Positions 1-8,253 of a DNA stretch of 64,000 nucleotides are shown here, one piece after another. Numbering within the stretch: the first letter of the stretch is position 1; every line of letters begins with the position of its first letter. The stretch is taken from contig CAJURK010000005.1 in assembly GCA_910588745.1 (NCBI GenBank), forward strand, positions 19,541-83,540. The letters run 5' to 3'. Both the position numbers and the translations under genes were made by a program. A model generated the notes under the pieces. That model had not been told where the DNA came from and did not search any database. It saw nothing but the letters and a program-made list of their open reading frames with translations. The DNA comes from an uncultured Dorea sp. Lineage in GTDB: Bacteria > Bacillota > Clostridia > Lachnospirales > Lachnospiraceae.

Positions 1-2
1 CG

Positions 3-764
3 CAGGAGAAAATTGAGAATAATAACTTTGGAATCCGTAAAAATCTGCTGGAATACGATCAGGTTATGAACGAGCAGAGAGAGATTATTTACGAAGAGAG
101 ACGCCGGGTATTGGACGGCGAAAACATGCGGGATTCCATTATCCATATGATTACGGAATTTGTAGAGAATCTGGTGGACAGAAACATTTCTGCGGACGCG
201 GATCCGGAAGATTGGGATTTGGCGGGATTTAATGCAAATATGCGGGTTACCATACCTATGGAGCCGGTAATAGCCGAGGACGTGAAGAAGCTTGACCAGA
301 AGCAGTTAAAGCATCTGTTAAAAGAGCGGGCAGTGGAACTTTACGAGCGGAAAGAAGGAGAATTTCCGGAACCGGAACATATCCGTGAGTTAGAGCGCGT
401 GATTCTTCTGAAGGTAATTGACAATAAATGGATGGATCACATTGACGATATGGATCAGCTCCGTCAGGGAATCGGCCTGCAGGCTTACGGCCACAGAGAC
501 CCGAAAGTGGAATACAAGATGATCGGCTACGATATGTTCGATGAGATGACCAAGTCGATTACCGCGGACACCATCCGCATGCTGTATCATGTAAAGATTG
601 AACAGAAAGTAGAACGGGAAGAGGTGGCCAAGGTAACGGGAACCAACAAGGATGAATCCGCCGTGCGCGCGCCGAAGAAGCGGGAGAACAAAAAGGTTTA
701 CCCCAACGACCCATGCCCATGCGGCAGCGGCAAGAAATACAAACAGTGCTGCGGACGAAAGTAG
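3..764 (+). CDS. secA: Protein translocase subunit SecA, C-terminal part (5' truncated by window)
   Basis: SecA is the cytosolic ATPase that drives preproteins through SecYEG. Only the last part is present. The frame is open from base 3, well upstream of the first internal ATG at 66, and reads through the typical SecA segment with NNFGIRKNLLEYDQVMNEQR. The helical scaffold and wing region follow (WMDHIDDMDQLRQGIGLQAY). The protein ends with the SEC-C zinc motif (CPCGSGKKYKQCC), used by SecA to bind SecB or ribosomes. All ATPase motifs lie outside the window. prfB follows 31 bases downstream, the usual secA-prfB order of Firmicutes, so the two are probably cotranscribed. The identification is secure. 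Confidence 0.97.
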   Translation, partial: QEKIENNNFGIRKNLLEYDQVMNEQREIIYEERRRVLDGENMRDSIIHMITEFVENLVDRNISADADPEDWDLAGFNANMRVTIPMEPVIAEDVKKLDQKQLKHLLKERAVELYERKEGEFPEPEHIRELERVILLKVIDNKWMDHIDDMDQLRQGIGLQAYGHRDPKVEYKMIGYDMFDEMTKSITADTIRMLYHVKIEQKVEREEVAKVTGTNKDESAVRAPKKRENKKVYPNDPCPCGSGKKYKQCCGRK

Positions 765-795
765 CGGAATGAAAAACATAGAAAGAGGTGATAGC

Positions 796-1909
796 GTGGT
801 TGAACTGGATCAGTACAAAGGAAATTTAAGTGCTTATGAGACGCCTCTCGCTGAAATGAGGGATTCACTTTGACATCCCAGCCAAACAGCAGAGGATTGA
901 GGAATTAGAGCGCAGGATGGAGGAACCCGGCTTCTGGGATGAACCGGAGGAGTCCCAGAAGATTATGAAAGAGTTAAAGGGCCTGAAAGATCAGGTAGAT
1001 ACCATACAGGGACTGTATGCAAGCTATGAGGATATCGGGCTGCTGATTGAGATGGCGTATGAGGAAGAGGACGCGTCTATTCTGCCGGAGATTGAAGAGG
1101 AACTTGCGGCATTTGAAGAAGCTTATGAAACCCTTCGGATTCAGACCTTGTTATCGGGGGAATATGACAAATACAACGCGATCGTAACCCTCCATGCGGG
1201 AGCGGGCGGAACCGAATCCTGCGACTGGGCGGGCATGCTGTACCGGATGTACAGCAGATTTGCCGAGAGGAAGGGCTTTGGCTTTCAGATGCTGGATTAC
1301 TTAGAAGGGGATATTGCCGGGATTAAGGCGGTGACCTTTGAAGTTAGCGGTGATAATGCATACGGATATTTTAAATCCGAAAAGGGCGTGCATAGGCTGG
1401 TGCGGATATCGCCCTTCAATTCAGCGGGAAAACGCCAGACTTCCTTTGCGTCCTGCGATGTGATACCGGACATTGAGGATCAGGCGGATATTGAGATTGC
1501 GGAGGAGGAATTAAAGATCGACACCTACCGCGCCAGCGGCGCCGGGGGCCAGCATGTGAACAAAACTTCGTCGGCGATTCGGATTACCCATCTGCCTACC
1601 GGCATTGTAGTGCAGTGCCAGAATGAACGGTCCCAGCATCATAACCGGGATAAGGCCATGCAGATGCTGAAAGCGAAACTGACGCTTTTGAAAGAGCAGG
1701 AGCAGGCGGAGAAAGTATCGGATATCCGTGGAGAGATTAAGGAGATTGGATTCGGCAATCAGATCCGTTCCTATGTTATGCATCCTTATACCATGGTAAA
1801 GGATCATCGGACGGGAGCGGAGAGCAGCAATGTGAACGCAGTGATGGACGGAGCGTTAGAGCCCTTTATCAATGCATATCTGTGCCAGGGAAAGATTCCT
1901 ACGGCGTAA
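796..1909 (+). CDS. prfB: Peptide chain release factor 2, with programmed +1 frameshift
   Basis: RF2 releases finished peptides at UGA and UAA codons. The gene is split over two frames. A first short frame starts at GTG 796 behind AGAGGTGAT and ends at an in-frame TGA at 871-873. A +1 slip at CTT-TGA-C moves ribosomes to the second frame, which runs to 1909. Joined, the protein is about 370 residues, the normal RF2 length. The second frame carries the RF2 codon-recognition tripeptide SPF (in VRISPFNSAGK) and the catalytic GGQ loop (GAGGQHVNKTSSA). The 330-residue open frame that begins at ATG 917 lacks the N-terminal helices and is not the real product. The level is self-regulated: scarce RF2 favours the slip. 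Confidence 0.96.
859..874 (+). promoter_or_regulatory. prfB programmed +1 frameshift site
   Basis: The string AGGGATTCACTTTGAC contains the slippery CTT codon (868-870), the in-frame TGA stop (871-873) and the following C. An AGGG-type Shine-Dalgarno-like stretch sits just upstream, as in the E. coli site AGGGGGTATCTTTGAC. The downstream +1 frame (GAC ATC CCA...) continues directly into the conserved RF2 body. The SD-like element is weaker than the E. coli version. Confidence 0.94.
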
Positions 1910-1990
1910 GCTTAGTTCGTCTGCGGAATGTTTGCCGCATAGACGGATACCAGGGACAGAAAAGGATAAAGAAAGGAAAAAGAACAGGAA

Positions 1991-3211
1991 ATGGTAAAAA
2001 TAGCAGTACTTGGATATGGAACGGTAGGATCGGGAGTTGTGGAAGTAATCCGTACCAATCAGGAGATTATCAATCAGAGAGTTGGAGAAGAACTGGCGGT
2101 GAAGTATGTTCTGGATCTGCGGGATTTTCCGGGAGATCCGGTGCAGGATATGATTACGCACGATTTTGAGGACGTAATAGGCGACGAGGAAGTGAAGATA
2201 GTCGTAGAAGTAATGGGCGGCATCGAACCGGCGTATACTTTTGTAAAGAGAAGCCTTGAGGCGGGGAAAAGTGTGGCGACCTCTAACAAAGCGCTGGTTG
2301 CAAAGCATGGAGCCGAACTTCTTGAAATAGCGAAGGCAGAGAATGTGAACTTTCTTTTTGAAGCCAGCGTAGGCGGAGGAATTCCGATTCTGCGGCCTTT
2401 ACATTCTTCGCTAACCGGAGATGTGATCGAAGAGATCGTGGGAATCCTGAACGGAACCACAAATTATATGATGACCAAGATGTTTTACGAAGGCGCCGGA
2501 TATGACGAGGTGCTGAAGGAAGCGCAGGACAACGGCTTTGCGGAGCGTAATCCGGAAGCGGATGTGGAGGGGCATGACGCCTGCCGCAAGATTGCGATCC
2601 TGTCCTCAATTATTTCCGGAAGGCAGGTGGATTTTGAGGATATCTACTGTGAAGGGATTACCAGGATTACGGTGGAGGATATGCAGTACGCCAAGGCTAT
2701 GGGGAGGACGATCAAGCTTCTTGCGGCCTGCAGGAAAGAGGGAGATTCTTTAAGCGCAATAGTATGCCCCTGCCTGCTCAGCCAGGAGCATCCGCTGTTT
2801 AGCGTGAACGGCGTATTTAATTCCGTATTTGTCCATGGGAATATGCTGGGAGACGCCATGTTCTACGGCAGCGGCGCAGGAAAGCTTCCGACGGCAAGCG
2901 CGGTAGTAGGCGACGTGGTAGAGGCTGCAAAGCATCTGCACTGCCATCTGGGAAATGGATGGAGCAGTAAGAAGCTTGCGCTTAAGAAACCGGACGAAGT
3001 ATCCCATCGGTTCTTTGTCAGAATGAAGGGCGGCAGGGAAGCTTTTCAGGAGAAGCTGGCGGCAGATTTCGGGATGCTGCAGTATGTGTCTGTTCCGGGG
3101 ATTTCCGGGGAATTTGGATTTGTGACGGAATGTATGCCGGAAGGGGATTATCAGGAGAAGGCTTCCGAGTATAGAGATGAGATTATTAGTATGATTCGGG
3201 TGAAAGAGTAG
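1991..3211 (+). CDS. hom: Homoserine dehydrogenase
   Basis: Reduces aspartate semialdehyde to homoserine with NAD(P)H, the branch point to threonine and methionine. The N-terminal Rossmann motif GYGTVGSG is at residues 8-15. The dimer and catalytic core include SVGGGIPILRPL, GILNGTTNYMM and DVEGHDACRKIAIL, which holds the expected catalytic Asp and Lys. The protein has 406 residues. The last 70 or so resemble a shortened ACT-type regulatory domain, so threonine feedback is possible but not certain. The ATG at 1991 follows purine-rich AGGAAAAAG and ACAGGAA stretches. It lies upstream of an ApgM-like gene and lysC, which together suggest a threonine-pathway cluster interrupted only by an inverted-repeat element. 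Confidence 0.95.
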   Translation: MVKIAVLGYGTVGSGVVEVIRTNQEIINQRVGEELAVKYVLDLRDFPGDPVQDMITHDFEDVIGDEEVKIVVEVMGGIEPAYTFVKRSLEAGKSVATSNKALVAKHGAELLEIAKAENVNFLFEASVGGGIPILRPLHSSLTGDVIEEIVGILNGTTNYMMTKMFYEGAGYDEVLKEAQDNGFAERNPEADVEGHDACRKIAILSSIISGRQVDFEDIYCEGITRITVEDMQYAKAMGRTIKLLAACRKEGDSLSAIVCPCLLSQEHPLFSVNGVFNSVFVHGNMLGDAMFYGSGAGKLPTASAVVGDVVEAAKHLHCHLGNGWSSKKLALKKPDEVSHRFFVRMKGGREAFQEKLAADFGMLQYVSVPGISGEFGFVTECMPEGDYQEKASEYRDEIISMIRVKE

Positions 3212-3219
3212 GGAGTGTG

Positions 3220-3451
3220 CCTGGGCGCCCCGGACTGCTTGGCAGACGGTGCGGCCGGCGCCCTTTCTTATACGGAGCCGGGCAACGCTCCATCGAACTA
3301 ACTGCTAACTTCGGCTAGGGTGTTCAGGAGAACCTGAACATCCGAGTCTCCGTAAGCAGTGGATTTCGCTTCCGCTAAGGACGCCCTTTTATGCTCTGTA
3401 TAAGAAAGGTCGCCGGCCGCACCGTCTGCTAAGCAGTCCGGGGCGCGCAGG
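3220..3451. repeat. Long inverted-repeat element with internal hairpins (hom-apgM gap)
   Basis: Two 49-base arms at 3225-3273 and 3398-3446 are inverted copies with two mismatches. Beyond one further mismatch, CCTG (3220-3223) also pairs with CAGG (3448-3451). The 124 bases between them fold further. ACTGCT at 3301-3306 pairs with AGCAGT at 3355-3360, TGTTCAGG pairs with CCTGAACA around an AGAA loop (3321-3340), and GGAGC pairs with GCTCC (3274-3291). There is no open frame, no T-run terminator and no clear target-site duplication. It could be a MITE-like insertion or a structured RNA. It occupies most of the 292-base gap. Confidence 0.85.
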
Positions 3452-3503
3452 GAGGAGAATGTTTGATGGATGCCCGGTATGGGGTAAGGAGTGAGAGTGT
3501 ATT

Positions 3504-4706
3504 ATGAAGTATGTGGTTTTGCTGAGTGATGGTATGGCCGGGAGGCCTTTGGAGGAGCTGGGGGGACGGACTACTTTGGAGGCGGCGAGGACGCCGGTAA
3601 TGGATGCTCTGGCTGAGAGGGCGGAGATTGGAATGGCGTCTATGGTGCCGGAGGGCATGGCGCCGGGAAGTGATACGGCGAATCTGTCGGTGATGGGATA
3701 TGACCCGAATGTGTATTATACCGGGCGGTCTCCGCTGGAGGCGCTGAGTATTGGAGTGGATATGGCGGCCGAGGATGTTTCTTTCCGCTGTAATGTTGTA
3801 ACGCTTACAGAGGAAGAAGGCGCTTATGAAGATCAGAGGATTCTGGACCACAGCTCGGGAGAAATCAGTACGGAGGACGCGTCGGTTCTGATCGAAGCGG
3901 TGAAGGAGAAGCTTTTCAGGGAAGGCTATGAGTTCTATGCGGGAACTAGCTACCGGCATCTTTTGATCTGGAAGCAGGGAGAGGTGATGGAGCTGACGCC
4001 GCCTCACGACATTTTAGCGAAACGGATTGGCGGGTATCTGCCGGAAAATTCTGTGCTGCGTGAAATGATGGAAAAGAGTTATGAAATTTTAAAGAACCAT
4101 CCTATTAATATCAGGCGGAAAGAGCAGGGACTGAATCCCGCTAATTCGCTGTGGTTCTGGGGAGCCGGGACAAGGCCGGCCCTTACTTCTTTTCGGGAAA
4201 AGACCGGAAAGAAGGGAGTGATGATTTCCGCGGTGGATTTGCTGAAAGGGATTGCCGTAGGGGCGGGCATGGATAATATTTTTGTAGAAGGCGCTAACGG
4301 CGGGCTTTATACAAATTATGAGGGCAAAGCGGACGCCGCGGTAAAAGCGCTGTTAGAAGACGGATATGATTTTGCCTATATTCACGTGGAGGCTCCGGAC
4401 GAGATGGGGCACCTTGGCGTAATGAAGGATAAGATTACTGCGATTGAGAACGTAGACAGCCGGGTATTGAAGCGGATTATGGATGCATTTTCCGCGTCGG
4501 ATGAGGATTTCCGGATTATGGTACTGCCGGACCACCCTACCCCTGTTTGTATGCGGACCCATACCGGGGAGGCGGTTCCGTATCTCATCTATGATAGCAG
4601 AACCAAACTGGACGGAATTCATATATATAATGAGAAAGAAGCTGCAAAAAGCGGGCATGTCTGGAAAGACGGTTACCGCCTGATTGATCATTTGTTTGAA
4701 GAATGA
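3504..4706 (+). CDS. ApgM-family protein, proposed homoserine kinase / cofactor-independent phosphoglycerate mutase
   Basis: A 400-residue protein of the alkaline-phosphatase superfamily, archaeal-type BPG-independent phosphoglycerate mutase branch. Visible metal and active-site motifs are LLSDGMAG (residues 6-13), PGSDTANLSVMGYDP (the phospho-acceptor Ser region), HVEAPDEMGHLG and VLPDHPTP. Bacterial members sitting in threonine clusters have been proposed to be homoserine kinases (the TIGR02535-type assignment). This copy lies between hom and lysC, with no GHMP-type ThrB in view, so homoserine kinase is the better guess. The glycolytic mutase role cannot be excluded from sequence alone. The ATG at 3504 follows AAGGAGTGAGAG. 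Confidence 0.8.
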   Translation: MKYVVLLSDGMAGRPLEELGGRTTLEAARTPVMDALAERAEIGMASMVPEGMAPGSDTANLSVMGYDPNVYYTGRSPLEALSIGVDMAAEDVSFRCNVVTLTEEEGAYEDQRILDHSSGEISTEDASVLIEAVKEKLFREGYEFYAGTSYRHLLIWKQGEVMELTPPHDILAKRIGGYLPENSVLREMMEKSYEILKNHPINIRRKEQGLNPANSLWFWGAGTRPALTSFREKTGKKGVMISAVDLLKGIAVGAGMDNIFVEGANGGLYTNYEGKADAAVKALLEDGYDFAYIHVEAPDEMGHLGVMKDKITAIENVDSRVLKRIMDAFSASDEDFRIMVLPDHPTPVCMRTHTGEAVPYLIYDSRTKLDGIHIYNEKEAAKSGHVWKDGYRLIDHLFEE

Positions 4707-4758
4707 CGGCGGAACAATGAGACGGACTGCGGCTTAAAAAATGCATTTGGAGGGCGCT

Positions 4759-5967
4759 ATGCTGATTGTAAAGAAGTTCGGCGGCAGTTCTGTTGCTGAT
4801 AGGGAGAGAATATTCAATGTGGCGAACCGCTGCATTGAGGACTACAAGGCGGGGCATGACGTGGTGGTAGTGCTGTCAGCCATGGGAGACACGACGGATG
4901 AGCTGATCGCGCTTGCACAGACGGTAAACGAAAGCCCCAAGAAAAGAGAACTGGATATGCTCTTAGCAACAGGGGAACAGGTATCGGCATCGCTGATGGC
5001 GATGGCTATGCAGAGCATGGATGTTCCGGCAGTGTCGCTGAATGCATTTCAGGTACAGATGCATTCCACTTCCAGATACGGCAATGCGAGATTCAAACGG
5101 ATTGATACAGACCGGCTCCGGCATGAACTGGATTCCAGAAAAATTGTCATTGTAACCGGATTCCAGGGGGTGAACAAATACGACGATGTGACTACCTTAG
5201 GGCGGGGAGGTTCAGATACCACCGCCGTCGCGCTGGCGGCGGTTCTGCACGCGGATTTGTGTGAAATCTTTACGGACGTGGACGGCGTATATACCGCTGA
5301 CCCGCGGATTGTAAAGAAAGCGATGAAGCTTAAGGAAGTAACCTACGACGAGATGTTGGAACTGGCCTCCTTAGGGGCTAAGGTTCTGCATAACCGTTCT
5401 GTGGAAATGGCAAAGAAATACGGCGTTCGGCTGGTGGTGCGTTCCAGCCTGAACCGGTCGGAAGGTACGGTAATCAAGGAGAAAGCTAAGATGGAAAAAA
5501 TGTTAATTACAGGCGTGGCAGCCGATACAAATACAGCGCGCATTTCCGTAATCGGAGTGGAGGATAAGCCGGGAACGGCATTTAAGATTTTCCATACGCT
5601 TGCAAGGAATCATATCAATGTGGATATTATCCTGCAGTCGGTGGGACGGGACGGTACGAAGGATATTTCCTTTACCGTGTCGGAGGATGACCTGCAGGAT
5701 GCGTTAAATGTGCTGGAAGAACACAAAGAGACGCTGACGATACAGCAGATTACTTCCAATAAACATGTGGCGAAGATTTCGGTGGTAGGAGCCGGGATGA
5801 TGAGCAATCCGGGCGTTGCGGCAAAAATGTTTGAATCCATGTATAATTCCAGGGTGAATATCAATATGATAGCTACTTCTGAGATCCGGATTACGGTGCT
5901 GGTTGATGAAAAAGATGTGGATAAGGCCATGAATGCGGTTCATGACGGGTTTATTATGACGGAGTAG
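4759..5967 (+). CDS. lysC: Aspartate kinase
   Basis: Phosphorylates aspartate as the first step of the lysine, threonine and methionine pathways. The catalytic start KKFGGSSVAD is at residues 5-14, and the kinase core includes TLGRGGSDTTAVALA and EIFTDVDGVYTADPR. Two ACT regulatory domains follow (from about residue 260, with DKPGTAFKIF and NPGVAAKMF), so feedback inhibition by lysine and/or threonine is expected. An in-frame ATG at 4741 exists, but GGAGGG at 4749-4754 stands 4 bases before ATG 4759, which gives the conserved N-terminus MLIVKKFGG, so 4759 is chosen. The protein has 402 residues. It follows the proposed homoserine kinase by 52 bases and ends at a strong terminator. Confidence 0.95.
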   Translation: MLIVKKFGGSSVADRERIFNVANRCIEDYKAGHDVVVVLSAMGDTTDELIALAQTVNESPKKRELDMLLATGEQVSASLMAMAMQSMDVPAVSLNAFQVQMHSTSRYGNARFKRIDTDRLRHELDSRKIVIVTGFQGVNKYDDVTTLGRGGSDTTAVALAAVLHADLCEIFTDVDGVYTADPRIVKKAMKLKEVTYDEMLELASLGAKVLHNRSVEMAKKYGVRLVVRSSLNRSEGTVIKEKAKMEKMLITGVAADTNTARISVIGVEDKPGTAFKIFHTLARNHINVDIILQSVGRDGTKDISFTVSEDDLQDALNVLEEHKETLTIQQITSNKHVAKISVVGAGMMSNPGVAAKMFESMYNSRVNINMIATSEIRITVLVDEKDVDKAMNAVHDGFIMTE

Positions 5968-6025
5968 GGACTGCGAGATGTAAATAGTTTATATTTAGGA
6001 CGCCGAAGATAATAAAACATTACAT

Positions 6026-6072
6026 AAAAATAGACGGGGAGTCGGCAAAAGGACGGAACCGTCTATTTTTTT
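6026..6072 (+). terminator. Rho-independent terminator after lysC
   Basis: AAAAATAGACGG pairs with CCGTCTATTTTT around a loop, followed directly by Ts. It closes the hom-lysC region before the two-component genes. Confidence 0.85.
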
Positions 6073-6161
6073 ACGTATCCGCCCATATTGCGCCACATCT
6101 TTTTACAGGCTCGCTTTAGGGAGGAAAGGCGGCTGAAAAGTTTCCTGCTCCGCGTATGTTG

Positions 6162-6170
6162 TGTTATACT
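6162..6170 (+). promoter_or_regulatory. Extended -10 promoter of the two-component operon
   Basis: TGTTATACT is a good extended -10 (TGn-TATACT). The matching -35 position (about 6142) is poor. The response regulator begins about 43 bases downstream. Confidence 0.4.
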
Positions 6171-6212
6171 GTTTTATATGATTTATTGATATTGGGAGGA
6201 CGGATAAAATTG

Positions 6213-6881
6213 ATGCGCAATATATTACTCCTGGAGGATGACTACGAGTTAAACCGGGCGCTATGCTACGCGCTGAATAAAGAAAACTATCATGTGGAAG
6301 CAGCGTTTTCTATCCGCGATGCAAAAAAAGCGTTCGCCGCAAAGGCGCCGGATCTGCTCTTGCTGGATGTAAATCTTCCCGACGGGGAGGGGTTTTTCTT
6401 TTGCAGATGGGCGAAGGAAAGAAAGGAGATCCCGGTTATTTTTCTGACTGCGCGGGACTTAGAGGAGGACGCCCTTGCCGGCTATGACTTAGGGGCCGAG
6501 GACTATGTAACCAAGCCGTTTTCGATGAAGATCTTATTGAAAAAAATCAACGTAATTTTGAAGAGAACCGCCGGCGGCGAGACGCAGACGTTTGACGACG
6601 GATATCTTTGTATTGATCTGAATCAGGCGAAAGTATTTGTGAAAGAAAGAGAATGTCTAATCACGCCGACGGAGCTGCGCCTGCTTCGGGAGCTGGTGGA
6701 GAATAAAGGACAGCTTCTAACCTATCACATTTTGCTGGAACGTTTGTGGGATGGCGGCGGGCAGTTTGTGGATAAGCATGCGCTGGCGGTAAATATCAAC
6801 CGGCTCCGCAAAAAGATTGAGGATGGGGAACATAAGTATATTTCAAACGTATATGGGATGGGGTATCAATGGATTGGATAA
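6213..6881 (+). CDS. OmpR-family response regulator
   Basis: A two-domain DNA-binding response regulator of about 222 residues. The receiver domain holds the acidic pocket (LLEDD), phospho-acceptor Asp52 in LLLLDVNLPDG, the switch Thr in FLTARD, and Lys in VTKPFS. A winged-helix DNA-binding domain of OmpR/PhoB type follows (LITPTELRLLRELVENKG, then INRLRKKIED). An upstream in-frame ATG at 6156 would add 19 residues without family support. GGGAGGA at 6195-6200 fits TTG 6210 or ATG 6213, so 6213 is used. It overlaps the sensor kinase by 13 bases and is followed by an ABC exporter, as in antimicrobial-peptide detoxification modules. The likely targets are the TTGTGA repeats before that exporter. 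Confidence 0.93.
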   Translation: MRNILLLEDDYELNRALCYALNKENYHVEAAFSIRDAKKAFAAKAPDLLLLDVNLPDGEGFFFCRWAKERKEIPVIFLTARDLEEDALAGYDLGAEDYVTKPFSMKILLKKINVILKRTAGGETQTFDDGYLCIDLNQAKVFVKERECLITPTELRLLRELVENKGQLLTYHILLERLWDGGGQFVDKHALAVNINRLRKKIEDGEHKYISNVYGMGYQWIG

Positions 6882-7795
6882 GTGTAGGAAGCCTGATTAC
6901 GGCAGCAGGCGCGGCAGCAGCCGCCGCTTGGAGGGTACGGCGGCTGCAGAAAGAGGTCCGGCAGTTTGAGGCGAAGGTTGAGCAGGCGTTGGACGACATG
7001 CTGTCCGGCCGGGAAACAGCCGGGAATGAAGAAGAAATTAAGGATACGCTTTGGGGAAAATGTGGGGAAAAACTTGGGAGGGCCGAGCAGATCTGGCGGA
7101 GGAAAGAAGAAGAGAGCCTTTTAGAGAAGAAGCAGATGAAGGAGCTGATCTCAGATATTTCCCATCAGACGAAGACGCCCATTGCCAATATAAAGCTGTA
7201 TTTGGAATTTCTTAGTGAGGAAGAGCTGTCTGAGAAAGGAAGAGGATTTTTAAAAAATCTGGAAGGGCAGGCGGATAAACTGGATTTCCTGCTGCAGGGA
7301 ATGGTGAAGCTGTCCAGGTTAGAAGCGGGGATTATCCAGATTAGGAGCGAGCCGGGAAACCTGTACGAAACATTGACCAAATCCGTCACGGCGATTGTTC
7401 CGGCGGCGGCCGCAAAGCGGATTATCCTGTCAGTAGACTGTGAAGAAACATACAGCCTTCGCTACGACAAAAAGTGGACGGAGGAAGCGGTCTTTAACGT
7501 GCTGGATAATGCGGTGAAATATACGGAGTCTTACGGTAAGATCCATGTAAAGGTAATCAGGCAGGAGATATTTACCAGAATCAGCATTGCGGATACCGGA
7601 AAAGGAATCCCAACGGAAAGACAGGCGGAGATTTTTGCGCGGTTTTACCGGGAGCCGGAAGTGCATGAAGAAAGCGGAGTGGGTATCGGGCTGTATCTTA
7701 CGAGGAAAATCTTAGAATTGCAGGGCGGCTATATCGAAGTCAGATCCCGAATGGGAAGGGGGTCTGAGTTCTGCCTCTATCTGCCAAATGGATAG
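6869..7795 (+). CDS. Sensor histidine kinase, single-span N-terminus
   Basis: A 308-residue partner of the preceding regulator. One short hydrophobic segment (residues 5-22, SVGSLITAAGAAAAAAW) anchors it, leaving almost no extracellular sensor. A charged coiled region precedes the HisKA box DISHQTKTPIANI, with phospho-His99. The HATPase has N-box VLDNAVKY, G1 DTGKGIP and G2 GVGIGLYL. Lack of an external sensor domain recalls intramembrane-sensing kinases that rely on an ABC transporter for signal detection, which suits the exporter encoded 460 bases downstream. Its start codon lies inside the regulator gene, so translation is coupled. It ends just before a bidirectional terminator. Confidence 0.92.
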   Translation: MDWISVGSLITAAGAAAAAAWRVRRLQKEVRQFEAKVEQALDDMLSGRETAGNEEEIKDTLWGKCGEKLGRAEQIWRRKEEESLLEKKQMKELISDISHQTKTPIANIKLYLEFLSEEELSEKGRGFLKNLEGQADKLDFLLQGMVKLSRLEAGIIQIRSEPGNLYETLTKSVTAIVPAAAAKRIILSVDCEETYSLRYDKKWTEEAVFNVLDNAVKYTESYGKIHVKVIRQEIFTRISIADTGKGIPTERQAEIFARFYREPEVHEESGVGIGLYLTRKILELQGGYIEVRSRMGRGSEFCLYLPNG

Positions 7796-7823
7796 CGGTG
7801 CGCCTAGAGTGTGAGTAACATAA

Positions 7824-7866
7824 AAAATAGATGGGAAGCCAAGTGCAGGCCAACCATCTATTTTGA
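7824..7866. terminator. Bidirectional terminator after the two-component operon
   Basis: AAAATAGATGG (7824-7834) pairs perfectly with CCATCTATTTT (7854-7864). A-tract and T-tract on the two sides let it work on both strands, for the kinase on plus and the small gene at 7892 on minus. Confidence 0.85.
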
Positions 7867-7891
7867 ACAGCGTGTAGAAATTTAGTGGAGT

Positions 7892-8059
7892 TTAACAAAA
7901 TTCCAAATCAGATACATCAATACTAAAAGTAGATAGCTTTAGTTTTGCAATTTTTATCTGATAATCTAATTCTTTGTTTTCGCCGGTTTCATGAGCTTTG
8001 ATTCTCATTAAATTAACATAATAATCGATAGCGATCTGTTTCTGTTCTTCTAATGTCAT
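7892..8059 (-). CDS. Small hypothetical protein, 55 residues
   Basis: A short minus-strand frame between the kinase and the ABC exporter. The ATG at 8059 has a good ribosome site (AGCAGGTGAT, spacing 5). A start at 8077 is also possible but less well placed. The protein (MTLEEQKQIAIDYYVNLMR..., ending DVSDLEFC) is mostly charged helix with no membrane segment and no family I recognise. Support for being real comes from the ribosome site, the convergent terminator just downstream, and its own upstream space. It could be a small regulator of the neighbouring module. Confidence is moderate because of length. Confidence 0.5.
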   Translation of the reverse strand: MTLEEQKQIAIDYYVNLMRIKAHETGENKELDYQIKIAKLKLSTFSIDVSDLEFC

Positions 8060-8162
8060 TGTATCACCTGCTTTCATTAATCGTATACAAGTTTAGTTAC
8101 GTTTATTATAAATGTAAATGAGCGACGGCGCAAGTTTTAATTACGTTTCGTTTAGAGCGTAA

Positions 8163-8207
8163 ATTATCACAGAATTGTGATAATATAGGATTGTGACAGG
8201 TTTGTGA
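8163..8207 (+). promoter_or_regulatory. Candidate response-regulator operator before the ABC exporter
   Basis: A perfect inverted repeat ATTATCACA-GAAT-TGTGATAAT covers 8163-8184. TTGTGA occurs three times, at 8175, 8191 and 8202. The last two are 11 bases apart, about one helical turn, as expected for OmpR-type dimers. The exporter starts at 8254. Confidence 0.55.
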
Positions 8208-8253
8208 TTTTTGCCTGCTAATATGGAGTTATCAAAGATAAAGGAGGCAGAAA

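Noticed and set aside
917..1909. prfB as a 330-residue gene starting at ATG 917
   Set aside because: The conserved RF2 N-terminus is encoded upstream and joined by the CTT-TGA-C frameshift, so the start is at 796.
1918..1945. Imperfect hairpin after prfB as a terminator
   Set aside because: The stem has a two-base bulge and no T-run follows, so I do not list it as a terminator.
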